Virus record (IMG/VR): IMGVR_UViG_3300015371_000057
Span: 1-50,186 of that record
Source of the DNA: a virus
Strand: one strand, 5' to 3'
Length of the DNA: 50,186 nt
The notes beneath the pieces were generated by a model. That model made no database searches and was not told the origin of the DNA. It saw nothing but the letters and a program-made list of their open reading frames with translations. Below, piece after piece: positions 1 through 6,320 of the stretch. Numbering within the stretch: position 1 is the stretch's first letter; every line of letters starts with the position of its first letter. The translations under genes and the position numbers were made by a program.

Positions 1-298
1 AGCAGCCCGTGACGACGTTCGCCATCGCTGCTGTCGCCCGCTCCTGAGCGGAGTTGCGCGGGATCAGCCGCGGCTTGCTCAGGCGCTTGTTGTGGAAGCG
101 CACGAACACCTCGTACTCGCTGCACCACCCGCGCTTCATGCACTCCTTGTAGATCGCATCGACGAGGTGGGCGATGTCGCGGTCGGCCTCCTTCAGCTCC
201 GCGATCAGCTCGCGCGCCGCGCGCAGCTCGGCCTGGAGGTACGCCTTGGTGCCCGGCCGTGGAGGTGCTACCTCAACGGCCACCGCCTCCGCGCTCAC
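1..298 (-). CDS. Hypothetical protein, truncated by the window edge
   Basis: A GTG start at 298 overlaps the stop of the upstream gene by four bases (GTGA), the coupling used throughout this operon. The frame is open to base 1, giving about 99 codons without a stop. The product begins VSAEAVAVEVAPP and continues into an Ala/Glu/Lys/Arg-rich helix with coiled-coil character (residues about 20-45), then a basic stretch with KECMKRGWCSEYEVF. I do not recognise a family. Its C-terminus is missing, so no function is proposed. Confidence 0.6.
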   Translation of the reverse strand, partial: MSAEAVAVEVAPPRPGTKAYLQAELRAARELIAELKEADRDIAHLVDAIYKECMKRGWCSEYEVFVRFHNKRLSKPRLIPRNSAQERATAAMANVVTGC

Positions 299-951
299 AC
301 CAGATCACCCGTCGTGAACGACGTGACCTGGAACCGGCCGAAGCTGGGACGGAAGTCGCCCACGCCGCACAAACGCCCCGCGTCGACGAGCACCTCCAAC
401 AGCAGCGCCGGGTTGACGTACTGGGGCAGGTTCACCATCAGGTTGAACGTCGCCGTCCACCCCGGCATGAACGCCGGGCGCACTCGCGTGATCCCCTGGC
501 GCTGCACCATCACCCGGCGCCGATCCAGGTACTCCCACGTCGCGCACAGCTCACCGTCCCGGTACAGCGGGGTCACGTCATCGAGCACCACCACCGCGGC
601 GCGGAACAGGTCGAGCGCGCTCTTGCGCGGTGACCGTGGGTCCTGGCGGAACTTCGCCGCGCCCTGCGGCCCAGCGATCGAGCCGAACAGCTGGGTGCCC
701 GACAGCCCCACCATCCCATCGGGCGTGCGGTACACGTAGCTGTCCACGTCGTCGGTCTTCTTGGCTGCTGAGCCCTTGGGGGCTGCGGCCTTCGTGGCGA
801 CGCTCTCGTCGCTCCAGCGGTGGCACAGGAGGCTGGCCACGCCTGTGATCTCGACGATCGCGGAGTAGGGACGGCCGAGGTCGATGTACGCCTCGCCATC
901 GTTGGTCGGCTCCAACGCATCAAGCGCGTTGGGAGAGTCAACTGCTGCCAT
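295..951 (-). CDS. Conserved phage protein of unknown function
   Basis: 218 residues. The ATG at 951 is preceded by GAAAGGAACC at good spacing, the phage's leader-gene ribosome-binding site. The architecture matches a widespread phage hypothetical: an N-terminal strand with a short 'LLCHRW' segment (about residues 41-46) and a C-terminal signature CGVGDFRPSFGRFQV (about residues 193-207), similar to the 'G-DFRP--GRF' ending I recall from other phage proteins of this size. The role of that family is not established. The fold may be ferredoxin-like, as in RAMP proteins, but this is a guess. It follows a gap with two inverted repeats and so may begin its own mRNA segment. Confidence 0.75.
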   Translation of the reverse strand: MAAVDSPNALDALEPTNDGEAYIDLGRPYSAIVEITGVASLLCHRWSDESVATKAAAPKGSAAKKTDDVDSYVYRTPDGMVGLSGTQLFGSIAGPQGAAKFRQDPRSPRKSALDLFRAAVVVLDDVTPLYRDGELCATWEYLDRRRVMVQRQGITRVRPAFMPGWTATFNLMVNLPQYVNPALLLEVLVDAGRLCGVGDFRPSFGRFQVTSFTTGDLV

Positions 952-986
952 CTATCAGGTTCCTTTCAAGGATGTTCTATCAGCAC

Positions 987-1006
987 CTACCGCTCAGGAG
1001 CGGTAG
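987..1006 (-). other. Perfect inverted repeat in leader of the 295-951 gene
   Basis: A 9-bp arm CTACCGCTC and its complement GAGCGGTAG are separated by 2 bases. It lies between the hairpin at 1019-1056 and the ribosome-binding site of the 295-951 gene. It could be an operator or a leader hairpin. Confidence 0.5.
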
Positions 1007-1018
1007 ACTCAGGCAGGG

Positions 1019-1056
1019 CGGAGGGCCACTCAGCTTGGACACATCGTGGCCCTCCG
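1019..1056 (-). terminator. Intergenic stem-loop, possible terminator
   Basis: An 11-bp perfect stem (CGGAGGGCCAC with its complement) encloses a 16-nt loop, 11 bases past the stop of the 1067-1480 gene. There is no U-tract, as is usual in high-GC actinobacterial hosts, so it may terminate weakly or act as an mRNA processing or stability element. Confidence 0.5.
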
Positions 1057-1066
1057 TCCTGTCCGA

Positions 1067-1480
1067 TCAGCGGGCCAGTTCGGCCATCAGGTTGTCGAGC
1101 GCCGCCTGGAAGTCGGCAGCGGCGCGGACCGCTCCCGGCTTGACGGCGATCATGTTGCGCAGCATCCGGCCCTGGTACGAGCGGGTGGCCTGCCAGCCCT
1201 GCTGCTGGCTGGCGAGGAGTGCGACCGGATCGGTCGTCGTCCCCGCCTGGTAGCCCATGGCCCGGCACAGCTCCAGCATCGGCTCACCGCGTGCGGACAG
1301 GATCTCTCCCGCCGCGCGCAGGCCCTGGGTCACCATCTGCACGGACATGCCGTACTCGGCGGCCACCTGGCTCTTGGTGCGGCCGATGAAGCGGCGGGGG
1401 TCGTCGGCGAACCACTCTCCCCACTGCTCCGCAGCGCTCTTGATGACGGGACCCCCAGATCCCCCAACGGTGGGCATCAC
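1067..1480 (-). CDS. Small protein with a helix-turn-helix-like segment
   Basis: 137 residues. The ATG at 1480 overlaps the stop of the upstream gene (ATGA). Residues about 33-62 (RTKSQVAAEYGMSVQMVTQG and what follows) have the spacing of a helix-turn-helix: a helix with 'SQVAAEYGMS', a turn, then 'VQMVTQGLRAAG'. The C-terminal half is Ala/Gln-rich and helical. Position directly after two other candidate DNA-binding proteins suggests a regulatory or replication accessory role, but I recognise no named family. Confidence 0.65.
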   Translation of the reverse strand: MMPTVGGSGGPVIKSAAEQWGEWFADDPRRFIGRTKSQVAAEYGMSVQMVTQGLRAAGEILSARGEPMLELCRAMGYQAGTTTDPVALLASQQQGWQATRSYQGRMLRNMIAVKPGAVRAAADFQAALDNLMAELAR

Positions 1481-2382
1481 GCCCTCCCTTCTCCTGTCTC
1501 CTGATGGAGCAGGTCTTGCAGCGCCTCATCGGTGACGGAGTCATCGGCCATCACCAGCGCCTTGATCGTGTGGATGTTGTCGATCGCGCAGTCGAGCTCG
1601 TGCACGACGCCCTCGCGCACGTTGGGGCGCCGTGAGATGAGGCACCCCTCCTTGCCGAGCTCATCGAGCAACTTGCGCGTCTCGTGCAACACGCTGGCGA
1701 CCATCGAGAGCTGGACCATCCCGCCCGTGGCGTCGGTCGCATCCTTGGCGGCTGAGCCGTCCTCCGGAACGGGCCGCGGACGGCGTCCCCTCGATGCTCG
1801 CTGGGTGCTCGACTGGATCACTGAGAGGTGGGCATCGGTGTCGGCAGTGATCGCATCGGCCAGCTCGGGCCGAGCGGCGATCGCCCTGGCGATGTCCTCC
1901 GGAGTCAGCGCATCGAGCGCGGCTTGGGCGACTGCGGGGGAGCCCTTGATCGCAGCCGCCATCGCTCGCTTGTTCTTGGCGATGTCGAGCGCCTTGGCGG
2001 CGCCCGTCCCATCCGCTTCGGCCTGCGCCCGGATCGCATCGCGGTCAGCCACCCCGGCCGTGCGCGGATCGTCGAACGTCGTCGAGGGCCACTCGCCCGT
2101 TGGCAGGGTGACCGTTCGGCCGAGCCTCGGGTACTTCCCGCCGTGGGCGTCGAGCCAGTTCTGCACGTAGATCGTCACGGTCGACTCTGAGCGCAACCCA
2201 ACGATGCCGCGCTTGGCGAACGCAGCGGGCGTCTCCCCCTCGCCGTCGCCGGGCAGCCTGACCACCGCCGCGACGAGCGCCGCGCGTCGCCACTCCGTTG
2301 CGGTGATCAAGTCCCCGGCCGCGACCAGTTGGTCGATGACCTCCTGCGCCGTGCTCGGCACCTTCACGCTTGCTGCTGTCAT
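1477..2382 (-). CDS. Putative DNA-binding or replication-associated protein
   Basis: 301 residues. The ATG at 2382 overlaps the preceding stop (ATGA). Residues about 40-95 contain 'AAFAKRGIVGLRSESTVTIYVQNW', which reads like a helix-turn-helix of the kind found in phage and plasmid replication or partition accessory proteins. The middle is Ala-rich helical, with a possible second helical repeat 'TPEDIARAIAARPELADAI', and the C-terminal third is charged and helical. No catalytic motif is visible. It is the second gene of the leaderless operon starting at 3044. Function unassigned. Confidence 0.65.
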   Translation of the reverse strand: MTAASVKVPSTAQEVIDQLVAAGDLITATEWRRAALVAAVVRLPGDGEGETPAAFAKRGIVGLRSESTVTIYVQNWLDAHGGKYPRLGRTVTLPTGEWPSTTFDDPRTAGVADRDAIRAQAEADGTGAAKALDIAKNKRAMAAAIKGSPAVAQAALDALTPEDIARAIAARPELADAITADTDAHLSVIQSSTQRASRGRRPRPVPEDGSAAKDATDATGGMVQLSMVASVLHETRKLLDELGKEGCLISRRPNVREGVVHELDCAIDNIHTIKALVMADDSVTDEALQDLLHQETGEGRA

Positions 2383-3044
2383 GCTGTCTCCTCTTGGTCT
2401 GGGTCTGGCTGGGCGGCTTCGAGCTCACGGTCGTCCTCAGCAATGTCCTCGACGATGCGGTTGGCCGCTCGCTGCATGGCCCTGAACCACTCCCTCCCGG
2501 CAACCTCCGGGTGCTCGGCGGCGAACGCATAGACCCAGGCGACGAACTGGAGGTCCTCGGTGATCAGCTGACGAATCCGCGCGTCGGCTTCCTCGATGGT
2601 GCTCGGGATGGTGATCGTCCGCTCCTTGGAGCGGTTGATGTACGCCACGATGTCGAAGCCGTCCGAGTCGCCAGGCTCCGACCGGGAGGCGTCGTAGAAC
2701 TCCGCCCACATCCGGCCCTCCGGGATCAGCTCGACGTTGTCCCAATCCTCTGGCTCCAGCGTCTCGGCGTGCGCAACCACCCCTGCATCAGCGGCCGCTT
2801 CCCAGGCGTCCAGATGTCGGAGGATGCGAGGGCGACTGGTGCCTGACAATGAAGCGAACCTCGTTCCGCTGACCTTGCGCTCGGGAACCGGTACGGCCGT
2901 ACCGGTTGAGGGTCGGCCGGTGCCTCTTCCGCGCTCAACGCAAGCGGCGACTGCGAGCCCCAGTGCCCAGCCCCCACCTCCTTTGGAATGGCGGCCGAAG
3001 TCTGCGGCAGCGGCCTCGACAGCGGGTTGCGGATTCCGGGTCAT
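2379..3044 (-). CDS. Putative DNA-binding regulator, leaderless start
   Basis: 221 residues from the ATG at 3044. A longer frame with an upstream start is open, but the TAGGAT -10 box at 3052-3057 ends exactly 7 nt before this ATG, so the transcript should begin at or next to the A of ATG. Residues about 60-85 (RFASLSGTSRPRILRHLDAW) suggest a helix-turn-helix. The C-terminus is acidic (EDDRELEAAQPDPDQEE). A perfect 22-bp palindrome lies inside the coding region at 2886-2907. First gene of the left minus operon; probably a regulator, by position and sequence character only. Confidence 0.65.
   Translation of the reverse strand: MTRNPQPAVEAAAADFGRHSKGGGGWALGLAVAACVERGRGTGRPSTGTAVPVPERKVSGTRFASLSGTSRPRILRHLDAWEAAADAGVVAHAETLEPEDWDNVELIPEGRMWAEFYDASRSEPGDSDGFDIVAYINRSKERTITIPSTIEEADARIRQLITEDLQFVAWVYAFAAEHPEVAGREWFRAMQRAANRIVEDIAEDDRELEAAQPDPDQEETA
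2886..2907. promoter_or_regulatory. 22-bp perfect palindrome inside a coding region
   Basis: The sequence is identical to its own reverse complement over 22 bp, with core GTACGGCCGTAC flanked by CCG/CGG. It falls in codons about 46-53 of the 2379-3044 gene. A perfect 22-bp palindrome is not expected by chance in 50 kb. Half-site TACGG/CCGTA recurs in the palindromes at 18209-18236 and 21765-21774. Confidence 0.6.
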
Positions 3045-3051
3045 CTCTATA

Positions 3052-3083
3052 ATCCTAGCGCGGCCCACGGATGGGGCGCTAGC
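3052..3083 (-). promoter_or_regulatory. Promoter for the left minus operon, leaderless
   Basis: Read on the minus strand: GCTAGC (3078-3083), exactly 20 nt, then TAGGAT (3052-3057) as a TAnnnT -10 box, then 7 nt, then ATG. The spacer contains CCGTGGGCCGCGC, which is also present in the promoter at 17950-17981. The GCTAGC-N20-TAGnnT layout is shared with 17950-17981 and 4353-4384. Confidence 0.65.
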
Positions 3084-3088
3084 GGAAA

Positions 3089-3102
3089 CCCCTGGTCAGG
3101 GG
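3089..3102. repeat. Short palindrome between divergent genes
   Basis: CCCCTG-GT-CAGGGG is a perfect 6-bp-arm inverted repeat just upstream of the 3052-3083 promoter, in the gap before the rightward gene at 3180. It is a candidate operator. Confidence 0.35.
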
Positions 3103-3179
3103 CTATTTCACCCCGCTCGGGAACGGCGGTCACATAAGCTTCACGTGTCAACTGTTTGATGCGCGGAGAAGATGAACTC

Positions 3180-3476
3180 ATGGCCCGCTCACGCAATGGA
3201 GAGCACCGCCACCGTCAGCCTTGGTACGACATGGAGTGCCCCGCTTGTGGTCTGCTCGTGAAGGGGCGTCCCACGTTGCCCGGGATGCCCCTTCACATCC
3301 GGGCGCACTTCAATGACCAGGCTGAGGTCTGCACTGGACTAGCAGTTGAACCGACGCACGATCCGGCCAGGGATGGTCGTGGCAATGCCTGCGTAGCCCT
3401 CGGGGACGAGTTCGGCGATCTCATCCCGTTCAGCCGCACCAGTCCAGATGATGCCAAGGAGCTCGCCGCTCACTGA
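3180..3476 (+). CDS. Small zinc-finger-like protein
   Basis: 98 residues from the ATG at 3180, chosen because GGAGAAG lies about 8 nt upstream; an in-frame ATG at 3156 is the alternative. The N-terminal half has CPACGLLVKG followed by MPLHIRAHF, a C-x2-C...H-x3-H zinc-finger layout. The C-terminal 45 residues lie over the end of the leftward 3339-3584 gene and look less constrained, so the protein's functional part may be only the first 50-55 residues. Function unknown. Confidence 0.5.
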   Translation: MARSRNGEHRHRQPWYDMECPACGLLVKGRPTLPGMPLHIRAHFNDQAEVCTGLAVEPTHDPARDGRGNACVALGDEFGDLIPFSRTSPDDAKELAAH

Positions 3477-3584
3477 GTCGTGGATCTGGAGCCGCGTCGT
3501 CGAGGCGTGGGTCACTTGCGGTAGGTGATCTACCGCGCGCGCGTACCCCTGCCCGTCCCGGCCGGTGTTGTCGTAAGAGTTCAC
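3339..3584 (-). CDS. Small hypothetical protein
   Basis: 81 residues from the GTG at 3584, preceded by GAGGAG at 6-nt spacing. A GTG at 3590 is in frame but too close to that site. The sequence reads as a globular beta-rich domain ('RLQIHDSVSGELLGIIWTG', then an acidic/hydrophobic C-terminus ending IPGRIVRRFNC). It overlaps the 3' end of the rightward 3180-3476 gene tail to tail by 138 bp. No family recognised. Confidence 0.6.
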   Translation of the reverse strand: MNSYDNTGRDGQGYARAVDHLPQVTHASTTRLQIHDSVSGELLGIIWTGAAERDEIAELVPEGYAGIATTIPGRIVRRFNC

Positions 3585-3910
3585 TCGCACCTCCTCATTG
3601 GGCTGTCCGCTTCGGACAGGGCGGGGGGTCCGGGGGGCAGTGCCCCCTGGGCAAAGCCCCGGCAGCCCTCACCTGTCACGACCGAGTTGGTCAGCCCTTG
3701 GTTGCATCTACTCCGCATCGGTGCTCGCGACCTTGCGATCGGGCACCACGTGCGCGGCCGACGACCCCGTTCCCGGCCGACCGGCTCGCCCTGAGAGACG
3801 ACCCAGCACCACTCACGCTTCGGTGCCAACGGCTCCGCAGGTCGGAGCAACCATCTACCCCTGTCGATAGCGCAATCGCTAACCTGGGCCTCCTCACGCC
3901 AATGAGTCGT

Positions 3911-3943
3911 CACCGCCCCTGGCCTCCACCGCCAGGGGCGGTG
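3911..3943. terminator. Strong 13-bp stem-loop, terminator-like
   Basis: CACCGCCCCTGGC and its perfect complement GCCAGGGGCGGTG flank a 7-nt loop (3924-3930). It has no U-tract. It sits in the gap upstream of the HNH gene and would insulate that gene from either side, or act as a protein-binding site. Confidence 0.55.
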
Positions 3944-4001
3944 GCGCGTATCGGAGCGGTCCCCCTACGCTACTACGACCGCGGAGCGGCGACTAGTGCC
4001 A

Positions 4002-4007
4002 TAGACT
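4002..4007 (+). promoter_or_regulatory. Candidate -10 box for the HNH gene
   Basis: TAGACT, identical to the -10 of the 17950-17981 promoter, ends 9 nt before the GTG at 4017, giving a leaderless or nearly leaderless transcript. No CTAGC element at the usual distance, so the call is weaker than the others. Confidence 0.3.
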
Positions 4008-4016
4008 GCAAATCGG

Positions 4017-4337
4017 GTGAAACGGTCTGGGTCATTTGGTCGAAATGCGCGGAAGCGCAAGGCGCCATTGAAGCGCGGCGTGCCACCGGAGGTGTACCAG
4101 GCGGTCCTCGATCGTGACCGCTGGTGCGTGGCCCACCGGATGGGCTACGCCTGGGGCGTGCGGTGTGGTGGTGCACCGCACGTCCACCACCAGGTGCTCC
4201 GCAGCCACGGTGGCCCGCACACCCTCGACAACCTGATCCTGCTGTGCGAGGCCCACCACCACATGGCCCACAACATCGACCGCGCAGGGGCCGAGGCGTG
4301 TGGGATCATCCGCCGTGGAGCGGCTCTTCGCAGCTGA
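4017..4337 (+). CDS. HNH endonuclease
   Basis: 106 residues with a GTG start. The HNH core spans about residues 48-86: RCGGAPHVHHQ, then N at the middle of 'LDNLILLCEAHHHMAH', giving the expected His-His...Asn...His metal-binding and catalytic layout. A Lys/Arg-rich N-terminus precedes it. Stand-alone HNH proteins in phages are either homing-type nucleases or packaging-associated nicking enzymes. This one is remote from the terminase and lies alone between hairpins, which fits a mobile or moron-like gene better. No ribosome-binding site is visible, consistent with leaderless initiation. Confidence 0.85.
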   Translation: MKRSGSFGRNARKRKAPLKRGVPPEVYQAVLDRDRWCVAHRMGYAWGVRCGGAPHVHHQVLRSHGGPHTLDNLILLCEAHHHMAHNIDRAGAEACGIIRRGAALRS

Positions 4338-4352
4338 TACGCAGGGCTTCCC

Positions 4353-4384
4353 GCTAGCTGGCGGGGCGTGCTATCGGCTAGGCT
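4353..4384 (+). promoter_or_regulatory. Promoter for the early/middle plus operon
   Basis: GCTAGC at 4353-4358, exactly 20 nt, then TAGGCT at 4379-4384 (TAnnnT). The transcript would carry a leader of about 40 nt with the GGAAAGGAACCG ribosome-binding site at 4419-4430. Same architecture as 3052-3083 and 17950-17981. Confidence 0.6.
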
Positions 4385-4430
4385 AGGGGGTAGCGGTCGC
4401 CGGGGGTGCGCACCGCTAGGAAAGGAACCG

Positions 4431-4922
4431 ATGACCGCTGATCCCCTCCCGTTCGACGACCCGCCACGCCTGCCCCTGTCCCCCACGCTCGTAGCCCTGA
4501 TCGACGAGCACGGCTACGAGGACACGTGGCGTGAGCTCCGGCGACTCGCCCCGACCGTCGTCCAGGGCAGCGCCCCGGCGCGCTGGACCGACCCCGAGAC
4601 GAGTCACATGGCTGCCAAGAGATCCCACGATGTGGGAAGGTTCTCGGCAAAGAGCCGCCAGGCGAAGCTGCTGCAACTGTTCTCGATGAGGGACATGACC
4701 GACCAGCAGGCGACGATCCACCTGGTCGGCTCGCACGCTGCGCCGAGCGCCTTCGACGGGTGCCGACGACGGTGCTCCGACCTGAGGGCAGCCAACTTCC
4801 TGTTCGACACCGGCAGGCGTAGGAAGAACGCTGGCTCCGACGAGGACAGCATCGTCTGGGGGATCAGCGAGGCGGGCATCGTCGCCCTCCGCTCGATCGA
4901 GGACACGGGGTGGTCACGATGA
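4431..4922 (+). CDS. Winged-helix DNA-binding protein
   Basis: 163 residues from the ATG at 4431, fixed by GGAAAGGAACCG just upstream. Residues about 55-150 match the phage winged-helix type that begins 'PETSHMAAKRS', followed by 'SRQAKLLQLFSM', a recognition region 'DGCRRRCSDLRAANFL', a basic wing (TGRRRKNAG) and a closing strand 'SIVWGISEAGIVAL'. First gene of the rightward early operon and a candidate regulator of it. Stop overlaps the next start (ATGA). Confidence 0.7.
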   Translation: MTADPLPFDDPPRLPLSPTLVALIDEHGYEDTWRELRRLAPTVVQGSAPARWTDPETSHMAAKRSHDVGRFSAKSRQAKLLQLFSMRDMTDQQATIHLVGSHAAPSAFDGCRRRCSDLRAANFLFDTGRRRKNAGSDEDSIVWGISEAGIVALRSIEDTGWSR

Positions 4923-5176
4923 GGTGGCTGCGCTGGCCGGTCGCTGCGGTCCTCGGCTTCTGCGTGCTCGGCAGCGATGTCGGCGCGGATGGCAAGGACA
5001 ACGACCGGGTCCTCAAGGGCCGCGACTTCATCGAGGTGTTCAAGGACGACGGCGGCGGCAAGAACTACCTCTACACGATCACCGAGTTCACCGACCGCTG
5101 GGGCCGCAAGTGCACGGTGGTCACCGGGGACTCCGAGCAGACCATCGCCCTCGACTGCCAGGACAAGGCGGGCTGA
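4919..5176 (+). CDS. Small exported or membrane-anchored protein
   Basis: 85 residues from the ATG at 4919, which overlaps the previous stop (ATGA). The N-terminus MRWLRWPVAAVLGFCVLGSD has a basic start and a hydrophobic core of about 13 residues, a signal peptide or anchor. A Cys in 'LGFC' resembles a lipobox but has Phe at -1, which is unusual. The rest is polar ('KDNDRVLKGRDFIEVF') with two further Cys near the end that could form a disulfide outside the cytoplasm. Function unknown. Confidence 0.65.
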   Translation: MRWLRWPVAAVLGFCVLGSDVGADGKDNDRVLKGRDFIEVFKDDGGGKNYLYTITEFTDRWGRKCTVVTGDSEQTIALDCQDKAG

Positions 5177-5352
5177 TGCGCTTCCGGATCACCGTCCGCG
5201 GCGACGACATCGAGCTGCGCGGCTACATCGACGGCGAGGTCGAGCTGCGGCGGTTCGCGGCAGCCCTCGCGGACGAGTTCGGGACCAACCCGATGATCGC
5301 GTACTCGCCCGCCGACGACGACTACAACCCATTCACGGACTGGGCGCACTGA
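5176..5352 (+). CDS. Small hypothetical protein
   Basis: 58 residues. The ATG at 5176 overlaps the previous stop (TGATG), and its own stop overlaps the next start in the same way. A beta-strand pattern (FRITVRGDDIELRGYIDG) is followed by a helix 'ELRRFAAALADEFG' and an acidic C-terminus. No family recognised. Confidence 0.6.
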   Translation: MRFRITVRGDDIELRGYIDGEVELRRFAAALADEFGTNPMIAYSPADDDYNPFTDWAH

Positions 5353-5792
5353 TGCCCCTGCTCAACTACACGACCACCGTCGCCGCGTCGCGCACGGCCC
5401 ACCAGATCACGACGATGCTCGCCCAGGCGGGCGCGAAGCAGGTGCTGCTCGACTACGGCCAGTTGCGCGATGGCGGCAGCGAGGTCACCGGCCTGAGCTT
5501 CGCCATCGACACGGACATCGGCATGATGCGCTACCGCCTCCCGGTGAACACCGACGCGGTGGCGGTGGTGCTGAGCCGCGACCCGAAGGTGCCGCGCAGC
5601 CTGAAGACCTCGGTCCAGGCCGAGCGCGTCGCCTGGCGCATCCTGAAGGACTGGGTGGAGGCGCAGCTGGCTCTCATCGCCACGACGATGGTCACGCTCG
5701 ACGAGGTGTTCCTGCCCTACATGATGATGGGCGAGGGCACCGTCTACGAGCTGTTCCGCAAGCAGCGCCTCGCCATCGGACCGGGCGAGTGA
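5352..5792 (+). CDS. Conserved actinophage hypothetical protein
   Basis: 146 residues starting MPLLNYTTTVAASRTAHQI, a start I recognise from conserved hypothetical proteins in many actinophages. Typical points: 'LAQAGAKQVLLDYG', a middle 'FAIDTDIGMMRYRLPVNTDAV', then 'ERVAWRILKDWVEAQLALI' and 'LDEVFLPYMMMGEGTVYELF'. No established function. Full length for the family as I recall it; located in the early operon between other coupled small genes. Confidence 0.8.
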   Translation: MPLLNYTTTVAASRTAHQITTMLAQAGAKQVLLDYGQLRDGGSEVTGLSFAIDTDIGMMRYRLPVNTDAVAVVLSRDPKVPRSLKTSVQAERVAWRILKDWVEAQLALIATTMVTLDEVFLPYMMMGEGTVYELFRKQRLAIGPGE

Positions 5793-5905
5793 TGGGCCGC
5801 TTCGACCGTTGGCTCGCCAGCCCATGGGGCTGCGCCTTCGTCGCCCTCAACGGCATCGCATTCTGGGTGGTGCTCATCTACGCACTGATCGACGCCATCC
5901 GATGA
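5792..5905 (+). CDS. 37-residue membrane protein
   Basis: ATG at 5792 overlaps the previous stop (TGATG) and its stop overlaps the next ATG at 5902 (ATGA). Sequence: a short amphipathic start (MGRFDRWLASPWG), then one transmembrane helix 'CAFVALNGIAFWVVLIYALI'. Tight coupling on both sides is the main argument that it is translated. Function unknown. Confidence 0.6.
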   Translation: MGRFDRWLASPWGCAFVALNGIAFWVVLIYALIDAIR

Positions 5906-6087
5906 GCGCGCAGCACGACCACGAGATCGACAACAAGCTCCACGCCGACTGCCCGGCCTGCGACTACATCCGCGAGGTGACCGACCCGAAGCGGGCCAAG
6001 GCTGAGCGTGAGGTCGAGAACGACCTGGGCCAGATCATGAAGACCGCGCTCAAGGCGCGCCCAGGCCGCAAGGCGAAGTACCACTGA
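5902..6087 (+). CDS. Small basic protein with a CxxC motif
   Basis: 61 residues from the ATG at 5902. An N-terminal HDHEIDNKLHADCPACDY carries a CPAC knuckle with nearby His residues that may bind zinc. The C-terminal half is highly basic (PKRAKAEREVEND, ARPGRKAKYH), so nucleic-acid binding is plausible. Overlaps both neighbours by one to four bases. Confidence 0.6.
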   Translation: MSAQHDHEIDNKLHADCPACDYIREVTDPKRAKAEREVENDLGQIMKTALKARPGRKAKYH

Positions 6088-6311
6088 TGGCCGAGGTCCA
6101 CATGACCGCGGCGCAGTTCCGCAAGCTGGGCGTCGACCCGAAGCTCGGCAGCACGCGCACCGTGAAGCGCCCGAGCAAGCAGCGCCGAGAGGCGCGCGGC
6201 AACTACCACACCACCTGCAAGTCCTGTGGGGAGGACTTCACCACGCGGGCGTCCGAGGACGAACACCTCAACCGCACGCGCCACGCCAACTACCTCCTGG
6301 TCTTGGACTGA
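6087..6311 (+). CDS. Small C2H2-like zinc-finger protein
   Basis: 74 residues. The C-terminal half has CKSCGEDFTTRASEDEHLNR followed by TRHANY, a C-x2-C...H-x5-H arrangement of classical zinc-finger type. The N-terminal half is basic. Starts on TGATG overlap with the previous gene. Likely nucleic-acid or protein binding; no specific role can be assigned. Confidence 0.65.
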   Translation: MAEVHMTAAQFRKLGVDPKLGSTRTVKRPSKQRREARGNYHTTCKSCGEDFTTRASEDEHLNRTRHANYLLVLD

Positions 6312-6320
6312 AAGGACCCA

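Larger units (their letters stand above)
3591..4016. other. Gene-poor interval with stacked hairpins
   Basis: I see no convincing gene here. It holds three consecutive hairpins at 3603-3659: CTGTCCG-CTT-CGGACAG (3603-3619), a 9-bp stem around a run of Gs and Cs with an AGT loop (3630-3650), and GGGC-AAA-GCCC (3649-3659). The 3911-3943 stem-loop follows. The block at 3621-3660 looks like low-complexity GC-rich intergenic sequence of actinobacterial chromosomes. Short frames across it give compositionally odd peptides and no ribosome-binding sites. Confidence 0.55.

Noticed and set aside
2379-3068. Longer start at 3068 for the 2379-3044 gene
   Set aside because: It lies upstream of the expected transcription start set by TAGGAT at 3052-3057.
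3581-3913. A 110-codon minus-strand frame upstream of the 3339-3584 gene
   Set aside because: It runs through the GC hairpin block, has no ribosome-binding site and gives a Pro/Gly/Arg-rich peptide.
3991-4070. Possible tRNA with a GCA-like anticodon near 4002-4020
   Set aside because: The anticodon stem does not pair and there is no T-arm; the TAGACT fits a -10 box instead.
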